Source: RCIO01 sp964629765
Lineage (GTDB): Bacteria; Pseudomonadota; Alphaproteobacteria; Rhizobiales; Rhizobiaceae
Direction of reading: 5' to 3'
DNA length: 26,013 bases
Assembly (NCBI GenBank): GCA_964629765.1
Contig: CAZVTK010000054.1
Span: 1-26,013 of the forward strand
In this document: piece by piece, positions 7,482-14,739 of the stretch
How the letters are laid out: the number at the start of each line of letters is the position of its first letter
Position numbering within the stretch: position 1 is the first letter of the stretch
Notes under the pieces: generated by a model
The model's database searches: none
The model's input: only the letters and a program-made list of their open reading frames with translations
Told to the model about the DNA's origin: nothing
Translations under genes and position numbers: made by a program

Positions 7482-9150
7482 AGTGCTTGTCCTTGCCGGC
7501 GGCCGCGTCCGGCGCGCGATAGGGATATCTGGAGGAGGCGAGCTCCTTGGAGGTGATGAACTCCAGCAGCACCGGCACCCCCTCCTGCGTCTTCTGGATT
7601 CCGCGCCGGATCGCCGGGATGATCTGGGCGGGGTCGGTGATCCGCTCGCCATGGCCGCCGAGCGCCCTGGCGAAATCGGCATAGTTCCCCGAGATGTCGG
7701 TCGACCGGTATTTGTCCGTCGACACGCCCATGATCGGCAGTTCCATCGCCATCGAGAAATTGTTGAGCAGGATCGACAGGATGGGAATGCGCTCGCGCAC
7801 CGCCGTCTCGAAATCCATGCCGGTGAAGCCTATGGCCGCGTCGCCCCACACATTGATGCACAGTTTTTCGGGATGGGCCAGCTTGGCGCCCATGGCGAGC
7901 CCCAGCCCGTAGCCGAGCTGCGTGGTCTTGCCCCAGCCGATATAGCTCAGCGGCTCCGTCGACACCCAGAAGGGCGCGAGCTGGTCGCGCGGGCTGCCGG
8001 CGTCGTGGGTGATGATGGTGTTGGCGACGTCGACGGTCTTCTGGAGATCCCACAGCACCCGGTAGGGCGTCATCGGGTTCTCGTTCGAGGTCAGCTTCGG
8101 CATCCATTCCCTAAGCCATGCAGCGCGCACGGTCGCGATCTCGTCGGCCGGCGCCGTCCACGGCCGCGGCGCGACCCCGAGATCGTCGAGCTCTTCGAGG
8201 ACCGCCTCCAGCGACAGCGCGGCGTCGCCCACCAGCGCGACCCTCGCCTCGTAGTCCTTGTTGACGTGCTGGGCGTCGAGCGTGGCGTGGATCACCGTCT
8301 TGTGCGGCGGCATCTGCACGGCGAAGGAGCTTTCCGTGAAGGAGCAGCCGACGCCGAAGATCAGGTCGGCGCGGTCGAGGAAATGGCGCACCGTCCCCGG
8401 GATCGCGGCGCCGCCCGCGCCGAGCGCCAGCGCGTGATTCTCGGGAAAAGCGCTCTTGCCTTCGAGGCTGGTGCAGACGGGGATCGCCAGCCGCTCGGCC
8501 AGCGCCCTGAGCTGCGGCCATGCCCGCGCATAATGCACGCCCTGCCCGGCATAGAGCACCGGACGCTTCGCCTCGACCAGCAGCCTCACCGCGTCGCGCA
8601 CCGCCTGCGGGTCGGGCCCGCTGCGGGTCGACAGCACCGGCCGGTAGTCGAGCGGCTCGGGCACCTCCTCGTTCCAGATGTCGTTCGGGATCTCGACAAC
8701 CACCGGGCCGCCGCGCCCGTTGCGCAGTTGCGAGAAGGCGCGGCGGAAGATCGCCGGAATGTTGGCCGGGACGTTGATCGGCTCGACCGACTTGGTGATG
8801 TCGCGCATCGCCACCGTCGCGTTGTAGTTGGGGCCGACATGGGCGATGTGGCGCGGATAGCCGCCCGGCAGCACCAGCACGGGCACGGATTCGGCGAAGG
8901 CCTGCGCGACGGCACCGTAGGAATTTTCCGTTCCCGGCCCGAGCTGCATGGCGAATACGCCGATCTTCCTGCCCGACGACAGGCGCGAGATCGCGTCGGC
9001 CATGTGCAGCCCGATACGCTCCTGGCGCACGATGATAGGGCGGATGTCGGCCGCCGCCGCATGCTCGATCACATGGTTGACCGGGTAGGCGAACAGCAGC
9101 TCGACACCCTCGCGCTTCAGGATTTCGGCAATCGCGTCGCCAACCTTCAT
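7474..9150 (-). CDS. ThDP-dependent enzyme, acetolactate-synthase-like
   Basis: This 558-residue protein has the three-domain layout of the acetolactate synthase/2-oxoacid decarboxylase superfamily. An N-terminal Pyr domain carries the cofactor-activating Glu44 (VRQERIG). A central domain follows, and then a C-terminal PP domain. The metal/ThDP motif reads GDA (436-438) through NN (463-464) instead of the usual GDG...NN. Which reaction it performs cannot be read from sequence: synthase, decarboxylase and lyase are all open. The ATG at 9150 is chosen because GGAGGGG lies four bases upstream; 26 further in-frame codons upstream lack a ribosome site. It is first in a two-gene operon with the FAD 2-hydroxyacid dehydrogenase (8-base overlap) and is divergent from the TRAP transporter operon. 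A shared 2-oxoacid intermediate with its partner is inference. Confidence 0.88.
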   Translation of the reverse strand: MKVGDAIAEILKREGVELLFAYPVNHVIEHAAAADIRPIIVRQERIGLHMADAISRLSSGRKIGVFAMQLGPGTENSYGAVAQAFAESVPVLVLPGGYPRHIAHVGPNYNATVAMRDITKSVEPINVPANIPAIFRRAFSQLRNGRGGPVVVEIPNDIWNEEVPEPLDYRPVLSTRSGPDPQAVRDAVRLLVEAKRPVLYAGQGVHYARAWPQLRALAERLAIPVCTSLEGKSAFPENHALALGAGGAAIPGTVRHFLDRADLIFGVGCSFTESSFAVQMPPHKTVIHATLDAQHVNKDYEARVALVGDAALSLEAVLEELDDLGVAPRPWTAPADEIATVRAAWLREWMPKLTSNENPMTPYRVLWDLQKTVDVANTIITHDAGSPRDQLAPFWVSTEPLSYIGWGKTTQLGYGLGLAMGAKLAHPEKLCINVWGDAAIGFTGMDFETAVRERIPILSILLNNFSMAMELPIMGVSTDKYRSTDISGNYADFARALGGHGERITDPAQIIPAIRRGIQKTQEGVPVLLEFITSKELASSRYPYRAPDAAAGKDKHYV

Positions 9151-9393
9151 CAGACCCCTCCACTGCGCTGCCGCACCGACCGCCAAACCCCTGCAAAACC
9201 TATAGGCTGTATGCAATCGTCCGTCCACAAGCGCGACCGCTCATCGTAGCGGATGGTTGACGGGAAGAATCGCCAGTCCGGATAAACTCCGTCAAAGCCT
9301 TGTATCGCCATGATTTCCGTGGTGTTCTGTGGCGTGAGGCGCAGTCGGGGGCGGATGAGGCCGCTTCCGGGTTCCAACCCTTCGGAGGAGACT
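9151..9393. promoter_or_regulatory. Divergent promoter region between ThDP operon and TRAP operon
   Basis: This 243-bp stretch has no gene. On the plus strand TTGACG (9257-9262) and GATAAA (9281-9286) are 18 bp apart and make a reasonable sigma-70-type promoter for the TRAP operon. The -35-like sequence is half of an inverted repeat, TTGACGG (9257-9263) and CCGTCAA (9289-9295), which spans the candidate promoter and could be an operator. No clear promoter was found for the minus-strand operon. AT-rich sequence at about 9200-9215 (CCTATAGGCTGTATGCAA) is another possible regulator site. Confidence 0.35.
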
Positions 9394-10413
9394 ATGTATA
9401 CAAGAACCTTGAATGCGCTGGCCGCCGGCCTGGCGTTTCTCTATGTCACCGGCGCCAGCGCGCAGGAGACGATGACCCTCGCGCACTGGGTGCCCGCATC
9501 GCATCCGCTCCAGGTGCTCGGCATGGAGCCGTGGGCGAAATCGCTCAGCGAAGCCACCCAGGGCCGCATCAAGATCGAGATCTTCCCGGCCCAGCAGCTC
9601 GGCGCCGCCGCCGACCACTACGACATGGCGCGCGACGGCATCGCCGACATCGGCTTCATCAATCCCGGCTACCAGCCCGGCCGCTTCCCCATCATGGCCG
9701 CCGCCGAGCTGCCGTTCCACTTCGCCAACGCCAAGGCCGGCGTGCGCGCGCTGACCGAGTGGTACAAGCCCTATGCCGAGAAGGAGATGGCCGACGTCTA
9801 TTTCTGCATGGCGCTGTCGCACCATCCGGGCACCATCCACGGCCGCGACCGCGTGCTCGTGCCCGAGGACCTGCGCGGCAAGAAGGTGCGCCCGGCCAAC
9901 GCCACCGAAGGCCGCTTCGTCAACCTGCTCGGCGGCGCCTCGGTCCAGGTCTCGGCGCCCGAAAGCCGCGAGTTGCTTGCCAATGGCGGCGCCGACGCCA
10001 CGCAGTCGCCGTGGGAATCGCTCTACATCTTCGGCGTCGATTCCTTCGTGAAGCACCATCTCGACATCCCGCTCTATGCGTCGATCAACGCCTTCGTCAT
10101 CAACAAGGGCAAGCTGGCGTCGCTGTCGGCCGAGGACCGCAAGGCGGTCGAGGATCACTGCACGCCCGAATGGGCCGAGAAGATGTCGTCCGGCTGGGCC
10201 GACGTGGAAGCCGGCGGACGCGACAAGATCGCCGCCGATTCCACCCACACCCTGCACAAGCCCGATGCGGCCCAGCTCCAGTTGTGGAAGGATGCCGCCG
10301 CGCCGCTGACGACGGAGTGGAAGGCCACGGTCAGCAAGATGGGGCTCGACGCCGACGCCATCTACAACGGCCTCGTGGAAGCGCTGAAGAAGTACGATTC
10401 GTTTGCAGGCTGA
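9394..10413 (+). CDS. TRAP transporter substrate-binding protein (DctP family), copy 1
   Basis: This 339-residue periplasmic binding protein delivers its ligand, usually an organic acid, to the TRAP membrane subunits encoded downstream. The N-terminus is a Sec signal peptide with likely cleavage after ASA (residues 21-23). The mature part shows the DctP fold, with LAHWVPASHPL, the stretch IGFINPGYQPGRFP and the GKKVRPAN segment containing the conserved Arg that salt-bridges ligand carboxylates in TRAP binding proteins. The ATG at 9394 follows GGAGGAG; longer in-frame starts lack a ribosome site. It is immediately followed by a paralogue of the same length. Aromatic and cysteine residues in VYFCMALSHH are shared with the paralogue, so the two may bind related ligands. 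The ligand itself is unknown. Confidence 0.92.
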   Translation: MYTRTLNALAAGLAFLYVTGASAQETMTLAHWVPASHPLQVLGMEPWAKSLSEATQGRIKIEIFPAQQLGAAADHYDMARDGIADIGFINPGYQPGRFPIMAAAELPFHFANAKAGVRALTEWYKPYAEKEMADVYFCMALSHHPGTIHGRDRVLVPEDLRGKKVRPANATEGRFVNLLGGASVQVSAPESRELLANGGADATQSPWESLYIFGVDSFVKHHLDIPLYASINAFVINKGKLASLSAEDRKAVEDHCTPEWAEKMSSGWADVEAGGRDKIAADSTHTLHKPDAAQLQLWKDAAAPLTTEWKATVSKMGLDADAIYNGLVEALKKYDSFAG

Positions 10414-10462
10414 GGAGAGCCTCGCGCGCCCGTCGCGCCGGTCTCAGAAGTGGAGGAATGAC

Positions 10463-11479
10463 ATGAAGCTGAAAGCACTGCTTGCGTCGGCAAGCCTTGC
10501 GGCGCTGGCCTCGACGGCCGACGCGGCCGAGGTCGAGCTGACCCTTTCGCACTGGGTTCCGCCGGTGCACGCGCTTCACGGCACCGGCATGGAGCCGTGG
10601 GCGCAGGCGATCAAGGAGGCGTCCGGCGGGCGCATCGAGGTCACCATCTTCCCGAGCTCGCAGCTCGGCGCGGCGCCCGACCATTACGACATGGCGCGCG
10701 ACGGCGTGGTCGACATCGCCTTCATCAACCCCGGCTACCAGCCGGGGCGCTTCCCGATCATCGCGGCCGGCGAGATCCCCTTCACCATCGCCAACGCCAA
10801 GGGCGGCTCGCGCGCGATCGACGAGTGGTATCGCCAGTATGTCGGCCAGGAGATGGGCGACGTCTACTTCTGCATGGCGCACCTGCACGATCCGGGCACG
10901 CTGCACGGCAAGTCCGGGCCGATCCTCGTGCCGGGCGACCTCAACGGCAAGAAGATCCGCCCCGCCCACGGCACCATGGCGCGCATGATCAGCGCCCTCG
11001 GCGCCGGCTCCGTGCAGGTTCCGGCCGGCGAGATGCGCGACCTCGTCATGAGCGGCGGCGCCGACATGACGGCCTCGCCCTGGAATTCGATCTACACGTT
11101 CGGGCTCCAGGACACGACCACCCACCACCTCGACATGCCCTTCTATGTCACGACCTTCGCCTTCGTCATGAACAAGGCGAAGATCGACGGGCTCGCCGCG
11201 GCGGACCGCAAGGTGATCGACGACCACTGCACGCCCGAATGGGCCGAGAAGATGGCTTCGGGCTGGGCGGACGCCGAGTTCGCGGGTCGCCAGAAGATGA
11301 TCGACGCGGGCCACACCATGTACAGGCCGGATGCGGCGCAGGTGCAGCTCTGGGTCGACGCCACCGGCTCGCTCCAGGGCGAATGGGTGGCGGCCGCGGG
11401 CGGCAAGGGCATCGACGCCGAGGCCGCGTGGAAGAGCCTTGCCGAAACGCTCGCCAAATACGGGGCCGACGTCAAGTAA
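10463..11479 (+). CDS. TRAP transporter substrate-binding protein (DctP family), copy 2
   Basis: This 338-residue paralogue of the preceding gene is clearly similar along its whole length by eye. Shared blocks include DHYDMARDG, INPGYQPGRFPI, VYFCMA, DHCTPEWAEKM and RPDAAQ/KPDAAQ. A Sec signal peptide covers about residues 1-21 (STADA then AEVEL). The start ATG at 10463 has GGAGGA seven bases upstream. The gap to copy 1 is only 49 bp. Differences concentrate near the putative ligand pocket (GGASVQVSAPESREL against GAGSVQVPAGEMRDL), which suggests different specificities. Only one set of membrane subunits follows, so both proteins may share it. A strong hairpin after this gene may lower expression of the membrane genes relative to the binding proteins. 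Confidence 0.92.
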   Translation: MKLKALLASASLAALASTADAAEVELTLSHWVPPVHALHGTGMEPWAQAIKEASGGRIEVTIFPSSQLGAAPDHYDMARDGVVDIAFINPGYQPGRFPIIAAGEIPFTIANAKGGSRAIDEWYRQYVGQEMGDVYFCMAHLHDPGTLHGKSGPILVPGDLNGKKIRPAHGTMARMISALGAGSVQVPAGEMRDLVMSGGADMTASPWNSIYTFGLQDTTTHHLDMPFYVTTFAFVMNKAKIDGLAAADRKVIDDHCTPEWAEKMASGWADAEFAGRQKMIDAGHTMYRPDAAQVQLWVDATGSLQGEWVAAAGGKGIDAEAAWKSLAETLAKYGADVK

Positions 11480-11499
11480 GGCCGCCGGCTTAAGACCAC

Positions 11500-11530
11500 G
11501 GGACAGGCGCCGCCGCGCGGCGCCTGTCCC
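11500..11530 (+). terminator. Strong hairpin between binding-protein and membrane-subunit genes
   Basis: GGGACAGGCGCC (11500-11511) pairs perfectly with GGCGCCTGTCCC (11519-11530): a 12-bp stem with a 7-nt loop, followed only by TTT. It starts 21 bases after the stop of the second binding-protein gene and 32 bases before dctQ. It may be a partial terminator or an mRNA-stabilising structure that keeps binding protein in excess, a common pattern in transporter operons. Confidence 0.6.
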
Positions 11531-11562
11531 TTTCCGGCCGGAGCGGCGCCCAGGGAGGGGAT

Positions 11563-12060
11563 ATGAACCGGATCATCCAGCGCTTCTGCGAGGGGGTCGA
11601 CATCGTGGCCGGGATCCTGCTCGGGCTGGTCACGATGCTGATCGTGGCCTCGACCGTGGCGCGCTATTTCTTCGCCTACGCGATTCCCGACGCCTTCGAC
11701 CTGTCGCGCTACATGATCGGCGCCTGCCTGATGTGGGGCTACGCCTCCGTCGGCTATCGCGGCGGCCATATCGCCGTGGACATCTTCTACGAGATCTCCG
11801 GCCCGCTGTGGCGCAAGCTGCTCAACGGCTTCGCCTGGGCGACGCTGCTTTTCTTCACCGCTCTGCTGGCCTACCAGATGTATTTCCGCCTCGTCAGCGC
11901 CTATGCCAGCAACGAATCCACCTTCGACCTGAGGCTGCCGGCCTGGCCGTTCATCGGCCTGATCTGGCTCGGCTGTGTCGTCAGCGTGGTCACCATCACG
12001 CTGTCGCTGCTGCGCAACGACGGCGCGGACGAACCCAATATCGAGGGCGAAGGCATATGA
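11563..12060 (+). CDS. TRAP transporter small permease subunit (DctQ family)
   Basis: This 165-residue inner-membrane protein has four predicted membrane segments (about residues 12-34, 47-63, 88-108 and 126-148), the DctQ layout. The family motif region RYFFAYAIPDAFDLSRYMIG, followed by GGHIAVDIF, is typical of the small subunit that bridges the binding protein and the large permease. The start ATG is preceded by GGGAGGGG. The stop overlaps the start of the large-subunit gene (ATGA), indicating translational coupling. The family is secure; the substrate is unknown. Confidence 0.92.
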   Translation: MNRIIQRFCEGVDIVAGILLGLVTMLIVASTVARYFFAYAIPDAFDLSRYMIGACLMWGYASVGYRGGHIAVDIFYEISGPLWRKLLNGFAWATLLFFTALLAYQMYFRLVSAYASNESTFDLRLPAWPFIGLIWLGCVVSVVTITLSLLRNDGADEPNIEGEGI

Positions 12061-13352
12061 GCACCGCCGACTGGGTAGCCATACTGGGCTTCGTCGCCAT
12101 GTTCGTGCTGATGGGCCTGCGCGTGCCGCTCGGCGTCGCCATGGGGCTGGTGGGCGTCTTCGGCTTCGCCGCCATGCGCGGCTTCGGGCCGGCGTTCAAC
12201 CTTTTGACGACGTCGCCGCTGCGCGTCATCACCGATTTCAACCTCAGCCTCGTGCCGTTCTTCGTGCTGATGGGCGTGTTCGCCACCAATTCGGGCATGT
12301 CGCGCGAGCTGTTCCGGACCGGCAATGCGTGGCTGGGCCAGTTCCGCGGCGGCGTCGCGCTTTCCACCATCGCGGCCTGCGCCGGCTTCGCGGCGATCTG
12401 CGGCAGCTCCATCGCCACCGCCGCCACCATGACGCGCGTCGCCCTGCCCGAGATGCGCCGGGTCGACTATGACGACGCCACCTCGACCGGGGTCATCGCC
12501 GCCGGCGGCACGCTCGGCATCCTGATCCCGCCCTCGGTGATCATGGTCGTCTACGCCTTCCTCACCGAGACCGATGTGGGCAAGCTGTTCATGGCAGGCA
12601 TCGTTCCCGGCATCATGGCCACGGTCATGTACATGGCCACGGTGCTGATCGCCCATGGCCGCCGCCTGCCGGCCGGCCGCAAGTTCGACCTCAGGGAAGC
12701 CTTCGCGTCGCTGCGCGACGTGTGGGCGGTGCTGCTGCTGTTCGTCTCGATCATCGGCTCGATCTATCTCGGCCTTGCGACGCCCACCGAGGCGGCCGCC
12801 GTCGGCGCCTTCCTCACCATGGCGATCGGCATCTTCCGCGGCCGGCTGGACCGGCGCAAGATCATGATAAGCCTCGTCGAGTCGCTGCGTACCTCGGTCG
12901 TGCTGTTCTCCGTGCTCATCGGCGCCATGCTGTTCGGCTATTTCCTCGCCATCACACAGTCGCCGCAGAAGATCACCGCCTTCATGGTCGGGCTCGACCT
13001 CGGGCCCTACGGCACGCTGACGCTCATCCTCGTCATGTTCTTCGTCGCCGGCGCGCTCATGGACGAGATGGCGATGATCATCCTCATGGTGCCGATCGTG
13101 TTCCCGGTGCTGATGCATCTGGGCTTCGACCCGATCTGGTTCGGCATCATCATCGTGACCGCCTGCCAGCTCGGCATGATCTGCCCGCCGGTCGGCATCA
13201 ACGTGTTCGTCATCAACTCGATCGCCAAGGACGTGAAGCTCACCACCATCTATGGCGGCGTGATGCCCTTCATCCTGACCGACATCATACGCATGGTGCT
13301 GCTCATCCTGTTCCCGGCCATAGCGCTGTGGCTGCCGATGACGATGAGGTAG
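12057..13352 (+). CDS. TRAP transporter large permease subunit (DctM family)
   Basis: This 431-residue, highly hydrophobic protein with about a dozen membrane segments forms the ion-coupled transport channel of the TRAP system. Typical DctM features are LRVPLGVAMGLVGVFGF near the N-terminus, the SGSSIATAATM-like segment (here CGSSIATAATMTRVALPEM), the stretch AAGGTLGILIPPSVIMVVYA and the C-terminal LGMICPPVGINVFVI. The start ATG overlaps the dctQ stop by four bases, which defines it against longer in-frame alternatives. The DUF3237 gene follows after 13 bp. Together with DctQ and one or both binding proteins it should import an organic acid driven by a sodium or proton gradient. Confidence 0.93.
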   Translation: MSTADWVAILGFVAMFVLMGLRVPLGVAMGLVGVFGFAAMRGFGPAFNLLTTSPLRVITDFNLSLVPFFVLMGVFATNSGMSRELFRTGNAWLGQFRGGVALSTIAACAGFAAICGSSIATAATMTRVALPEMRRVDYDDATSTGVIAAGGTLGILIPPSVIMVVYAFLTETDVGKLFMAGIVPGIMATVMYMATVLIAHGRRLPAGRKFDLREAFASLRDVWAVLLLFVSIIGSIYLGLATPTEAAAVGAFLTMAIGIFRGRLDRRKIMISLVESLRTSVVLFSVLIGAMLFGYFLAITQSPQKITAFMVGLDLGPYGTLTLILVMFFVAGALMDEMAMIILMVPIVFPVLMHLGFDPIWFGIIIVTACQLGMICPPVGINVFVINSIAKDVKLTTIYGGVMPFILTDIIRMVLLILFPAIALWLPMTMR

Positions 13353-13365
13353 CGGGGGATATGCC

Positions 13366-13824
13366 ATGCAGCCTCCTCCGCTCAGCTTCGTGTGCGAGAT
13401 CCGGGCGAGCCTCGCGCCGCCGCTGGAACTCGGCCCCGCGCCGGGCGGACGGGCGCGCATCATCCGCATCACCGGCGGCGCGGTTTCGGGCGATCGCCTG
13501 TCCGGCCGCATCCTCGACCTCGGCGCCGACTGGCAGAGCGTGCACGAACAAGGGCATGCCGAGCTCGACACGCGCTATGCCATCGAGACCCATGACGGCG
13601 CGCTGATCGACGTGCGCAATTTCGGCCTGCGCCACGGCCCGGTCGAGGTGATGGAGCGGCTCGCCGCCGGGCTGCCGGTCGACCCGTCGCAATACTACAT
13701 GCGCACATGGCCGCGCCTGAAGACGGGCGATCCGCGCTACGCATGGGTCAACCGCACCCTGTTCGTCGGGACGGGCGAGCGCATGCCGGACAGCGTCAGG
13801 ATCGGCGTGTTCGAGATAGGCTGA
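13366..13824 (+). CDS. DUF3237 domain-containing protein
   Basis: This 152-residue protein appears to be a single DUF3237 domain, a small beta-barrel family of unknown biochemical function. Recognisable features are the opening strand FVCEIRASLAPP, the ITGGAVSGDRLSGRIL segment, the DTRYAIETHDGALIDVRN block and the WVNRTLFVGTGER C-terminus. No signal peptide or membrane segment is present, so it is likely cytoplasmic. The ATG at 13366 follows GGGGGA. It sits 13 bp after the TRAP large-subunit gene and is almost certainly co-transcribed with it, so it probably acts on, or binds, the imported compound. That role is inference. Confidence 0.8.
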   Translation: MQPPPLSFVCEIRASLAPPLELGPAPGGRARIIRITGGAVSGDRLSGRILDLGADWQSVHEQGHAELDTRYAIETHDGALIDVRNFGLRHGPVEVMERLAAGLPVDPSQYYMRTWPRLKTGDPRYAWVNRTLFVGTGERMPDSVRIGVFEIG

Positions 13825-13937
13825 GCCTGCCGGTTCCAGCCTTTCCGGCCGGAATTCCCGTTTCTCCCGCACCGGCGCGGTTTTTCGGAACCTTCGCGCG
13901 ATCACGATGTTTAGCTCCCGTTAACGGGAGAGGATCG
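13825..13937 (+). promoter_or_regulatory. Intergenic region with weak terminator-like hairpin and a 16-bp palindrome over the ribosome site
   Basis: This gap separates the TRAP operon from the respiratory gene set. A short stem CCGC/GCGG (13867-13880) followed by TTTTT (13881-13885) could end the upstream transcript weakly. CTCCCGTTAACGGGAG (13915-13930) is a perfect palindrome. Its right arm contains GGGAG, the probable Shine-Dalgarno sequence of the next gene, seven bases before its TTG start. In RNA the arms would form a 6-bp stem with a TTAA loop and hide the ribosome site. As DNA it could be an operator. No convincing promoter was identified. Confidence 0.4.
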
Positions 13938-14675
13938 TTGGCCGGCGCGCGCATCACGAGACGGGGATTGCTCACCACCACGCTGCTCGGCGGCGGCTTC
14001 CTCCTCGCTTCGCAGGCGCTCGGCCGAACCCTGTCGGGAACCGGCATTCCGTGGGTGCCGGGCACCGCGCCCGCGCCGCGGGGCTTTGCCGGCGGCCGTT
14101 TCTTCACGGAGGCGGAACGCCGCTCGATCGACGCGCTGACCGCGCGGCTGATCCCCTCGGACGATGTCGGCCCCGGCGCGCGCGAGGCCGGCGTGGTCGA
14201 CTTCATCGACGACCAGCTCGCCGGACCGTTCGGGCGCGGCGAGCGCTGGTACATGCAGGGGCCGTTCGCCGACGGCCTCCCCACGCAGGGCTACCAGAGC
14301 GAGCATCCGCCGGCCGGCCTCTACCGCGCCGCCATCGCCGCGCTCGACGCCCACTGCCGGCGCAGCTTCGACGGCCGCGCCTTCGCCGAGCTGACGGAAG
14401 ACGAGCAGGACGCACTGATCCAACAGATGGACGACGGGGAACTGGAGATGGAGGGCGTGTCCGCCGCCGCCTTCTTCTCGCTGCTTCAGGACAACACGAT
14501 CGAGGGGTTCTTCTGCGACCCCGTCTATGGCGGCAACCGCGACATGGTCGGCTGGAAGCTCATCGGCTTCCCCGGCGTCCGCTACGACTGGCGCGACCAT
14601 CTCGACCACGACGGAGCACGCATCGACATCGAGCCCGTCGGCCTTTCCGGCCGGCCCGCGTGGAACGTCGACTGA
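13938..14675 (+). CDS. Gluconate 2-dehydrogenase subunit 3 family protein (Tat-exported small subunit)
   Basis: This 245-residue protein is the small subunit of a membrane-bound, three-subunit FAD dehydrogenase like gluconate 2-dehydrogenase or FAD glucose dehydrogenase. Starting at TTG 13938, the N-terminus carries a twin-arginine signal (TRRGLL, Arg8-Arg9, then a hydrophobic stretch to about residue 28). In this family the small subunit carries the flavoprotein, which lacks its own signal, across the membrane. The body contains FFTEAERRSIDALTARLIPS and the C-terminal FFCDPVYGGNRDMVGWKLIG, characteristic of the family. The TTG is chosen because GGGAG lies seven bases upstream and the Tat signal begins just after it. 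A longer frame extending back into the DUF3237 gene has no support. The flavoprotein gene follows after 64 bp. Confidence 0.88.
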   Translation: MAGARITRRGLLTTTLLGGGFLLASQALGRTLSGTGIPWVPGTAPAPRGFAGGRFFTEAERRSIDALTARLIPSDDVGPGAREAGVVDFIDDQLAGPFGRGERWYMQGPFADGLPTQGYQSEHPPAGLYRAAIAALDAHCRRSFDGRAFAELTEDEQDALIQQMDDGELEMEGVSAAAFFSLLQDNTIEGFFCDPVYGGNRDMVGWKLIGFPGVRYDWRDHLDHDGARIDIEPVGLSGRPAWNVD

Positions 14676-14739
14676 ACCCACCCACCCGCGGCCGAGCCTT
14701 CGGCAAGGCAGGCCCGGCAAGGCAGGCAAGGAGGAACGG

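Noticed and set aside
13861..13885. Rho-independent terminator after the DUF3237 gene
   Set aside because: The stem is only 4 bp despite the T5 run, so I keep it only as a weak note within the intergenic region rather than as a terminator call.
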